NCBI GenBank assembly: GCA_965613685.1
Contig: OZ277031.1
Span: 1,054,001-1,118,000 of the forward strand
Origin: Methylotenera oryzisoli_B
Lineage (GTDB): Bacteria; Pseudomonadota; Gammaproteobacteria; Burkholderiales; Methylophilaceae
DNA length: 64,000 nt
Direction: 5' to 3'
Part shown: positions 57,945 through 64,000 of the stretch, piece by piece
Numbering within the stretch: the first letter of the stretch is position 1
Layout of the letters: every line of letters begins with the position of its first letter
Position numbers and translations under genes: made by a program
Notes under the pieces: model-generated
Databases searched by the model: none
Told to the model about the DNA's origin: nothing
What the model saw: only the letters and a program-made list of their open reading frames with translations

Positions 57945-60497
57945 TTAGTAATTGGGGCTAGCCTGCCAAATGTTTCTAGCGTAATCGCCTATGGCCCTAT
58001 CACTGGAGAATTTAGCCATGTTGGCCACATTTAAAATCGCCATGCGTGTCCACTCGTCCGGCTTTTGATACAACTGCCCGACACGGTCTTGGGTTTCAAT
58101 GTAGCTAGCGTAATCGGCTAACAACAAATACTGGTCGCCGTTGTTGAGCAGATTATCCACCACGGCTTGGTAACGATTGGGTTCTTCCACCGAGAAGAAG
58201 CCACCCGCTATCATGTCCAGCACCTGTTTCAATTCGGCATTGGCTTCGTAATAATCACGCGGCTTGTAACCGTTAGCCTTGGTCTCCGCCACTTGCGGCG
58301 TGGTCAGGCCAAAGATAAAGATGTTCTCCAAGCCCACTTCTTCCATGATCTCGACGTTGGCGCCATCCAAAGTGCCTATGGTGAGCGCGCCGTTGAGCGC
58401 CATTTTCATGTTGCCGGTGCCGCTGGCTTCGGTGCCGGCCGTGGAGATTTGCTCAGATAAATCGCTGCCTGGGAATAGAATTTCCGCCGCCGATACTTCG
58501 TAGTTAGGGTAATACACCACTTTCAGTTGGTCGCCCACCGCCACGTCTTCGTTTACGATGGCTGCCACGTCATTAATCAAACGGATGATTTGTTTGGCCA
58601 TCCAATAGCCGGGCGCGGCTTTACCACCAAAAATTATAGTGCGTGGCGTGATGCCTTTTTCACCGCGGCGCAGGCGGTTGTACAAGGTGATGACGTGCAA
58701 GACATTGAGCAATTGGCGTTTGTATTCGTGTATGCGCTTAATTTGCACATCAAACAAACTGTTTACATTGAGTTTAATGCCGGTTTTTTGCTCTATCTTA
58801 TCGGCCAAACGTTGTTTATTGGCCAGCTTCACTTTAGCAAAGGCCTTGCGGAAATCGGCATCATCGGCCAAAGGCGTGATTTTTTTGATTTGCGTGAGGT
58901 CTTTTTTGAAACCGGCGCCTATGGCTTTTTCGATCAAAGCGGTTAAGCCTGGGTTGGCTTGGTTGAGCCAACGACGCGGGGTAATGCCATTGGTTACATT
59001 GGTCATTTTGCCCGGGTAAATTTTATCGAAATCGGCAAACAAATGTTGCTTCAACAGCTCGCTGTGCAAGGCGGCCACGCCGTTGACGGTATGGCTACCG
59101 ACCACCGCCAAGTGTGCCATGCGTACGCGTCTGCCATGGCTTTCATCGATGATGGAGACGCGGCGCAACAAATCGGCATCCCCAGGGAAATGGTGATTCA
59201 CCGTGTGCAAAAATTCGTGGTTAATTTTGTAAATGATTTCCAAATGGCGCGGCAACAAGCGGCCAAACAATTCCACCGACCACGTTTCCAGCGCTTCTGG
59301 CATCAGCGTGTGGTTGGTATAAGCAAAAATCTTCACCACCAAACTCCAAGCCAAGTCCCAAGCCAAGCCATGCACGTCGACCAATTGGTACATCATCTCG
59401 GCCACGCCTATGGACGGGTGGGTGTCGTTCAACTGGATCGCCACTTTCTCTGGCAGCAGCTTCCAATCGGCAGGCTTATTCATTTCATGCGCGCTTAAAA
59501 AGCGTCGCAAGATGTCTTGTATGGAGGCCGACACGAAGAAATACTGTTGTTTCAAACGCAGTTCTTTACCCAACACCGAGGTGTCGTTGGGGTACAAGAC
59601 TTTAGAAATGTTTTCGCTGTCGTTGCGCTCTTGCACCGATTTCTCATAATTGCCATCGTTAAAATGGCCTAGATCGAATTCACGCGCGGCTTTAGCAGAC
59701 CACAAGCGCAGGCTGTTAACCGTTTCTGCCCCGTAGCCCGGTACCGGCACGTCGTAAGCCATGGCCACCACGTGTTCGGCATCCACCCAATGCTGGGCTT
59801 CCTCACCGGATTCGGCTTCGTACTTGACCACGTGGCCGTAAAATTTAATTTGGTAAGTCGCTTCTGGGCGTTGGAATTCCCAGATGTTGCCATAGCGCAA
59901 CCAATTGTCGGGGTTTTCAACTTGCTGGCCATTTTCTATGGTTTGCTTGAACATGCCGTATTCGTAACGGATGCCGTAACCGGTCGCTGGAATGGCCATG
60001 GTGGCCATGGAATCCAAGAAACAAGCAGCCAAACGACCCAAACCACCGTTGCCCAAGGCCGCGTCGTTTTCCATTTCCACGGTGTTTTCTAAATCGCGAC
60101 CCAAGCTGCTCAAGCCTGCCTTTAATTGGTCATTGATGCCCAAATTAAGTGCGGCATTGCTGAGCATGCGGCCAATCAAAAACTCCAATGATAAATAGTA
60201 AACACGTTTCGGGTCATCGCGGTAATAGGCTTCCGCGGTTTTTACCCAACGCTCCACCACGTGATCGCGCACCGTGTAACTGGCTGCTTCATACCAATCT
60301 CTTGGCGTCGCGGCATCGCTGGTTTTAAAGCTAGAAAAAATCAAATGATTCTGCAAAGCCTGATCAACAGGCGAAAGTTTAGGCAACACAGCCGCTTTAG
60401 ATTTGCTTTTTACAGTGTTTTTTTCACTGGCTTTAGCAGATGTTTTTGTGGATTTTTTTAATAGATTTTTTACTGCGGATTTCACTGAGCTGGTCAT
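57945..60497 (-). CDS. glgP: glycogen phosphorylase
   Basis: An 850-residue PLP enzyme that releases glucose-1-phosphate from glycogen. The N-terminus has an Ala/Lys-rich extension of about 40 residues, then RVYYLSLEFLIGRMLSNAALNLG and ALGNGGLGRLAACFLDSMATM, the PLP-lysine region GTEASGTGNMKMALNGALTIGTLDGANVEI, and TNGITPRRWLNQANPGLTALI. Length and motifs fit GlgP rather than MalP. AGAAGGCAACC precedes the ATG. A candidate promoter lies at 60555-60583. Confidence 0.95.
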   Translation of the reverse strand: MTSSVKSAVKNLLKKSTKTSAKASEKNTVKSKSKAAVLPKLSPVDQALQNHLIFSSFKTSDAATPRDWYEAASYTVRDHVVERWVKTAEAYYRDDPKRVYYLSLEFLIGRMLSNAALNLGINDQLKAGLSSLGRDLENTVEMENDAALGNGGLGRLAACFLDSMATMAIPATGYGIRYEYGMFKQTIENGQQVENPDNWLRYGNIWEFQRPEATYQIKFYGHVVKYEAESGEEAQHWVDAEHVVAMAYDVPVPGYGAETVNSLRLWSAKAAREFDLGHFNDGNYEKSVQERNDSENISKVLYPNDTSVLGKELRLKQQYFFVSASIQDILRRFLSAHEMNKPADWKLLPEKVAIQLNDTHPSIGVAEMMYQLVDVHGLAWDLAWSLVVKIFAYTNHTLMPEALETWSVELFGRLLPRHLEIIYKINHEFLHTVNHHFPGDADLLRRVSIIDESHGRRVRMAHLAVVGSHTVNGVAALHSELLKQHLFADFDKIYPGKMTNVTNGITPRRWLNQANPGLTALIEKAIGAGFKKDLTQIKKITPLADDADFRKAFAKVKLANKQRLADKIEQKTGIKLNVNSLFDVQIKRIHEYKRQLLNVLHVITLYNRLRRGEKGITPRTIIFGGKAAPGYWMAKQIIRLINDVAAIVNEDVAVGDQLKVVYYPNYEVSAAEILFPGSDLSEQISTAGTEASGTGNMKMALNGALTIGTLDGANVEIMEEVGLENIFIFGLTTPQVAETKANGYKPRDYYEANAELKQVLDMIAGGFFSVEEPNRYQAVVDNLLNNGDQYLLLADYASYIETQDRVGQLYQKPDEWTRMAILNVANMAKFSSDRAIGDYARNIWQASPNY

Positions 60498-60554
60498 GGT
60501 TGCCTTCTATTGCGTCGCTTTAAGGTGGGTCTAGCACGATTAACTTACAGCTGT

Positions 60555-60583
60555 ATTTTAGCAAAAATTGTGCCCCCTATAAA
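60555..60583 (-). promoter_or_regulatory. candidate glgP promoter
   Basis: On the minus strand TTTATA (-35-like) and TAAAAT (-10-like) are 17 bp apart, 58-86 bp upstream of the glgP start. Each matches the consensus at four to five of six bases. Confidence 0.4.
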
Positions 60584-60614
60584 TGACAGAGATGCTACCA
60601 AAATGTAACGGCAA

Positions 60615-60646
60615 TAAAAAACCCGCTAAGGGCTGCTTAGCGGGTT
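60615..60646 (-). terminator. Rho-independent terminator between htpG and glgP
   Basis: On the minus strand AACCCGCTAAG pairs perfectly with CTTAGCGGGTT (11 bp, 5-base loop) and is followed by T residues. It separates the htpG transcript from glgP. The reverse strand lacks a T-run. Confidence 0.87.
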
Positions 60647-60674
60647 ATGACGTTTGAAGGTCTAAAGTCTAACT

Positions 60675-60840
60675 TCCACCACAGAGTCACGGAGGCACAG
60701 AGTCACGGAGGCACAGAGACAATCTAAAAATTATTAACAAGCGCAACGTAGTGAGTTCCCGATGAGCCTATCTAACCATTAGTGCCTATAAAAGCAATCA
60801 AGCTTTTGACCTTCTCTGTGCCTCCGTGTCTCTGTGGTGA
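60675..60840 (+). repeat. CCACAGAG-type palindromic element (copy 3)
   Basis: The left arm CCACCACAGAGTC... includes two exact tandem copies of a 16-bp unit (ACAGAGTCACGGAGGC, 60681-60696 and 60697-60712). The right arm at 60811-60840 is the inverse. The right end matches copy 1 beyond the arm (AAGCTTTTGAC shared). The gap between htpG and glgP (60498-60852) contains only this, the terminator and the glgP promoter. Confidence 0.78.
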
Positions 60841-60852
60841 ATCTTTATTAAG

Positions 60853-62751
60853 TTAAACAATTAAACTGTTCATGCGCTTCACAAAACTGGCTGGGTCATT
60901 CAGGCTGCCACCCTCTGCCAGCAAGGCTTGATCAAACAGCACCAAGGCCAAGTCATTAAATACCGCGTCTGCCGTTTCAGCCTCCAAACGCTTAACCAAT
61001 TTATGGCCAGGATTAATCTCCAAGATGGGTTTGGATTCCGGTGCAGTTTGCCCAGCCGCTTTCAACATACGGGCTAGGTTGCCGGATAGATCGTTGGCAT
61101 CGCTCACCAAACAAGCCGGCGAATCGGTCAATCGGTGCGTCACTCGCACGTCTTTCACTTGCTCGCCCAAGCTGGTTTTGATTTTTTCCACCAAAGACTT
61201 GGCTTCTTCCTCAATTTTCTTTTGGATGTCTTTTTCGGTATCGGATTCCAACTTACCTAAATCCAAATCGCCTTTAGCGATGGACTGGAGTTTTTTACCG
61301 TCAAACTCAGTTAGACTACCTAATAACCACTCGTCCACACGATCAGACAAGAGCAACACTTCTATGCCTTTTTTGCGGAAAATTTCCAAGTGCGGGCTGT
61401 GTTGCGCTGCGGCAAAGCTTTCAGCAGTAATGTAGTAAATCAGCACTTGCTCGGGCTGCATGCGCGCGATGTAGTCTTTCAACGACACAGTTTGCGCTTC
61501 GGTGTCGGCCTTGGTTGAGGCGAACCTTAGCAAGCCAGCAATTTTGTCTTTGTTAGCAAAATCTTCACCCGGGCCTTCTTTGAGCACGCGGCCAAACTCG
61601 CCGTAAAATTTAGCGTAATCGTCCGGTTTGTTCTCCGCCATATCTTCTAGCAAGCTTAAAACCTTTTTCACCGAACCGGCTTTGATGGCATCCACGTCGC
61701 GACTCGATTGCAAGATTTCGCGTGACACGTTCAAGGGCAAATCGCTGGTATCAATCACACCACGGACAAAGCGCAAGTATTGCGGCATTAATTTTTCCGC
61801 GTCCTCCATGATGAACACGCGTTTAACGTACAACTTAATGCCATGGCGACGCTCGCGGTCGTACAAATCGAACGGCGCTTTACTTGGGATGTACAACAAG
61901 GATATGTATTCTTGCTTGCCTTCCACTCGGCTGTGCGTGTAGCTCAGGGCGTTTTCAAAATCGTGCGACACGTGTTTATAAAACGCTTGGTACTCGTCCT
62001 CTGTGATGTCGTTTTTATTGCGCGCCCACAACGCTGAAGCGGTGTTAACCGTTTCGTCTTCATCGGTCGGCACCTCGGCACCGTCTTTCCATTCCGATTT
62101 CTTCATGACGATGGGCAAGGTGATGTGGTCGGAGTATTTACGGATGATGGTTTTAAGTTTCCAGTCGCTTAAAAACTCGTCTTCGGCTTCACGCAAATGC
62201 AACACCACGTCGGTACCGCGCGTGGCCTTGTCTGCTTCTTCCAAGGTGAAATCGCCTTCGCCGCTGGATTCCCAACGGACTGCTGTGGTTTCACCGGCAC
62301 GGCGGGTGGTTAGGCTGACTTTATCGGCAATGATAAAAGCCGAATAAAAGCCCACGCCAAATTGGCCTATCAGGTTAGCGTCTTTGGCTTGATCGCCGGA
62401 TAAGGCGTTAAAGAATTCCTTGGTGCCGGATTTAGCAATGGTACCGATGTTGCTGATCACCTCATCGCGGCTCATGCCTATGCCGTTATCGCTAATGGTC
62501 ACGGTGCGCGCGTCTTTATCGAAAGCGATGCGTATTTTCAAGTCGCTGTCGCCGTCATACAAGGCGCCGTTGGAGATGGCCTCGAAGCGCAATTTATCGG
62601 CGGCATCCGATGCGTTGGAAATGAGTTCGCGCAAGACAATTTCTTTGTTGCTGTACAGTGAATGGATCATCAATTGCAAGAGTTGCTTAACCTCAGCCTG
62701 AAACGGCATGGATTGTTTATTGTTCGTTTTTGCGTTGCTGTCTTTTGCCAC
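60853..62751 (-). CDS. htpG: molecular chaperone HtpG (bacterial Hsp90)
   Basis: A 632-residue ATP-dependent chaperone. The GHKL ATPase region has NKEIVLRELISNASDAADKLRFEA, DNGIGMSRDEVI, IGQFGVGFYSAF and RGTDVVLHLREAEDEF; the middle domain has GVIDTSDLPLNVSREILQ. Length matches E. coli HtpG (624). The start codon is GTG at 62751 with AGGAGCAATAGCC upstream, an excellent ribosome site. It is divergent from ppx, and the region between holds a set of inverted repeats. Confidence 0.96.
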   Translation of the reverse strand: MAKDSNAKTNNKQSMPFQAEVKQLLQLMIHSLYSNKEIVLRELISNASDAADKLRFEAISNGALYDGDSDLKIRIAFDKDARTVTISDNGIGMSRDEVISNIGTIAKSGTKEFFNALSGDQAKDANLIGQFGVGFYSAFIIADKVSLTTRRAGETTAVRWESSGEGDFTLEEADKATRGTDVVLHLREAEDEFLSDWKLKTIIRKYSDHITLPIVMKKSEWKDGAEVPTDEDETVNTASALWARNKNDITEDEYQAFYKHVSHDFENALSYTHSRVEGKQEYISLLYIPSKAPFDLYDRERRHGIKLYVKRVFIMEDAEKLMPQYLRFVRGVIDTSDLPLNVSREILQSSRDVDAIKAGSVKKVLSLLEDMAENKPDDYAKFYGEFGRVLKEGPGEDFANKDKIAGLLRFASTKADTEAQTVSLKDYIARMQPEQVLIYYITAESFAAAQHSPHLEIFRKKGIEVLLLSDRVDEWLLGSLTEFDGKKLQSIAKGDLDLGKLESDTEKDIQKKIEEEAKSLVEKIKTSLGEQVKDVRVTHRLTDSPACLVSDANDLSGNLARMLKAAGQTAPESKPILEINPGHKLVKRLEAETADAVFNDLALVLFDQALLAEGGSLNDPASFVKRMNSLIV

Positions 62752-62866
62752 GGCTATTGCTCCTAAAATTTTTTACTGAAAAAAACACTGGCTTGTAGTT
62801 GGGGGTGATGCGGAATATTTCAAGTGAAAAATTATTTGTCATAAAACTTTCAAACTATAATGACAA

Positions 62867-62905
62867 AATAAACAATAATATTGTTTATTCCGTTTTGGAA
62901 TAAAC
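62867..62905. repeat. alternating heptamer inverted repeats upstream of ppx
   Basis: AATAAAC, GTTTATT and AATAAAC lie at 62867-62873, 62883-62889 and 62899-62905, each separated by exactly nine bases, so every heptamer is 16 bp from the next and orientation alternates. The first pair plus spacer is a perfect 23-bp palindrome. The second pair with flanking CC/GG forms a 9-bp hairpin with loop GTTTT. TATAAT lies just upstream at 62856-62861. The arrangement suits an operator or competing RNA hairpins in the ppx leader. Confidence 0.65.
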
Positions 62906-62935
62906 GCTGGCCATCCCCTAAGGCACCTTTATCAA

Positions 62936-64000
62936 ATGCACGCCCCACTAGACAAATCTTTATTAGCCGCCATCGACTTAGGCTCGAATAGCTTTAGGCT
63001 AGAAATTGGCCAAGTAAACAGCGGCTTTATCCAACGCGTGGAATACCTAAAGGAACCGGTGCGCCAAGGCGGCGATTTAGACGAAGACCGCAACCTAACC
63101 ATGGAAGCCATGGAACGCGGCGTGCGCTGCTTGGCACGCTTTGGCGAACGCATACAGGGCTTTGCGCCTAGCCAGGTCAGAGCCGTTGCTACGCAAACCT
63201 TACGCGAAGCCAATAACCGCGATGTGTTTCTAAAAATGGCAAAAAAGGCTCTGGGCTTTGACGTGGAAGTGATCTCCGGGGTGGAAGAAGCCCGCCTAAT
63301 TTACCAAGGCGTCAGTCGCTTCTTACCGCAATCGGATGAACGCCGTTTGGTCATAGACATAGGCGGTCGCTCCACCGAATTCATTCTGGGTCAGGGCTTT
63401 AATGCGCAGCACACCGCCTCCTTGCACGTGGGCTCGGTGGCTTGGTCGTTAAAGCATTTTGCTAACGGCGATTACACCGAAAATGCTTTCACCCGCGCCG
63501 AGATTGCCGCCGAATCCATCTTTGATACGCTGGGCGTTAACTACCACCAAAAACATTGGGACGTCGCTTACGGCGCATCCGGCACGGTGGGCGCGATTGC
63601 CGATGTGCTGGAACAATACGGCAGGCCCGCCGACACCATCAGCAAGGAAGGCTTGTTATGGTTGCGCGAGGAATTACTGCGCGCCAAGCACACCGACAAA
63701 TTGCGTTTGCTCGGATTAAAAGAAGAACGCAAAGCGGTGATTGCCGGTGGCTTATCCATCATGCTAGGGGTGTTTGACTTTTTAAACATAGAAACCATGA
63801 ACGTGGCCAAAGGCGCGCTCAGGCATGGTTTGATGTACGACATGTTAGCCCAAGACACCACCATGCTAGACATGAGAAATGCCTCGGTCTTGCACTTGAT
63901 GCGTAAGTTTGCCGTGGACGAACCGCATGCCAAAACCGTCGCACTGGTGGCGGAAAAATTATTTGAAAAGATTAGCGCCGACACCCAATTTGCCGCAGGC
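62936..64000 (+). CDS. ppx: exopolyphosphatase / Ppx-GppA family, 3' truncated by window edge
   Basis: The first 355 codons of a Ppx/GppA phosphatase that hydrolyses polyphosphate or pppGpp. The ASKHA-fold motifs are AAIDLGSNSFRLEIGQ near the start, VRAVATQTLREANNRDVFL, EVISGVEEARLIYQGV, VIDIGGRSTEFILGQG and SVAWSLKHF (phosphate-binding loops). The frame stays open to base 64000. PPX rather than GPPA is the default call, as the C-terminal HD-like domain is only partly in the window. Divergent from htpG. Confidence 0.92.
   Translation, partial: MHAPLDKSLLAAIDLGSNSFRLEIGQVNSGFIQRVEYLKEPVRQGGDLDEDRNLTMEAMERGVRCLARFGERIQGFAPSQVRAVATQTLREANNRDVFLKMAKKALGFDVEVISGVEEARLIYQGVSRFLPQSDERRLVIDIGGRSTEFILGQGFNAQHTASLHVGSVAWSLKHFANGDYTENAFTRAEIAAESIFDTLGVNYHQKHWDVAYGASGTVGAIADVLEQYGRPADTISKEGLLWLREELLRAKHTDKLRLLGLKEERKAVIAGGLSIMLGVFDFLNIETMNVAKGALRHGLMYDMLAQDTTMLDMRNASVLHLMRKFAVDEPHAKTVALVAEKLFEKISADTQFAAG

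Noticed and set aside
57616..57948. A 110-codon frame with an internally repeated sequence in the purL-glgP gap
   Set aside because: It is made of two copies of a REP-type repeat whose period happens to be a multiple of three. No signal, ribosome site or family resemblance.
62836..62861. TTGTCA with TATAAT as a ppx promoter
   Set aside because: The -10 is perfect, but the spacer is only 14 bp, too short for a normal sigma-70 promoter. The -10 alone is mentioned with the inverted repeats.

Overview
The window is chromosomal DNA of a Gram-negative proteobacterium, most probably a betaproteobacterium of the Nitrosomonadales type (Methylophilaceae- or Gallionellaceae-like). The evidence is gene content and order: ccoOQPGH beside a UbiM-like hydroxylase, fnr divergent from hemN, yciB-yciI-bolA-ppiC, rnm-yciO-trpS-scpA-scpB, nadE-glnB, dapD-dapE-prmB and flavocytochrome c genes. 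The order is inferred from gene content and was not checked by any search. Coding density is high, genes run on both strands, and the window cuts ccoO at the left edge and ppx at the right edge.

Layout. 1-4.6 kb: cbb3 oxidase genes ccoO(partial)-Q-P, a terminator, ccoG, ccoH and an FAD hydroxylase of ubiquinone synthesis. 4.6-9 kb: radical SAM protein, Fnr, anaerobic coproporphyrinogen oxidase HemN and outer-membrane OmpW; hemN and ompW both carry FNR-type promoters. 9-18.7 kb: rlmD, then a leftward operon dsbB-cysM-ydbH-lipoprotein-ydbL-exonuclease (the 57-codon lipoprotein is easily missed), then xseA, selO and a small CDF-like transporter. 18.8-26.8 kb: tRNA-Leu(TAA), kup, the lysine/peptidoglycan genes dapD and dapE, methyltransferases and rluB.

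27-33.4 kb is the accessory region of most interest. A membrane histidine kinase and a NarL-type regulator face a gene for an unusual secretin with an N-terminal TPR region. Six small signal-peptide proteins follow it on the same strand: three paralogues with four equally spaced cysteines, and three proline-rich peptides ending in a cysteine pair. I do not recognise this as a named secretion or pilus system.

33.4-49 kb: scpB/scpA, trpS (with an iron-sulfur type cysteine motif), an M50 protease, yciO, rnm, yciB-yciI-bolA-ppiC, a Fur-like site before feoAB, glnB, nadE, an ankyrin protein, sucD/sucC and serB. 49-57.6 kb: a ParDE pair, then a leftward series purL, ankyrin protein, cytochrome c, flavocytochrome c flavoprotein, beta-propeller protein and DUF455 ferritin-like protein. 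57.6-64 kb: a repeat-filled gap, glgP, htpG and partial ppx.

Three families of palindromic intergenic elements recur: GTAGGAGCG/GTAGGTCGG REP-like hairpins, CCACAGAG elements and GATAAACACAGATA elements. One separates sucC from sucD. Together the genes point to a respiratory, microaerobically competent cell that adjusts haem synthesis, terminal oxidase and outer membrane to oxygen through FNR.
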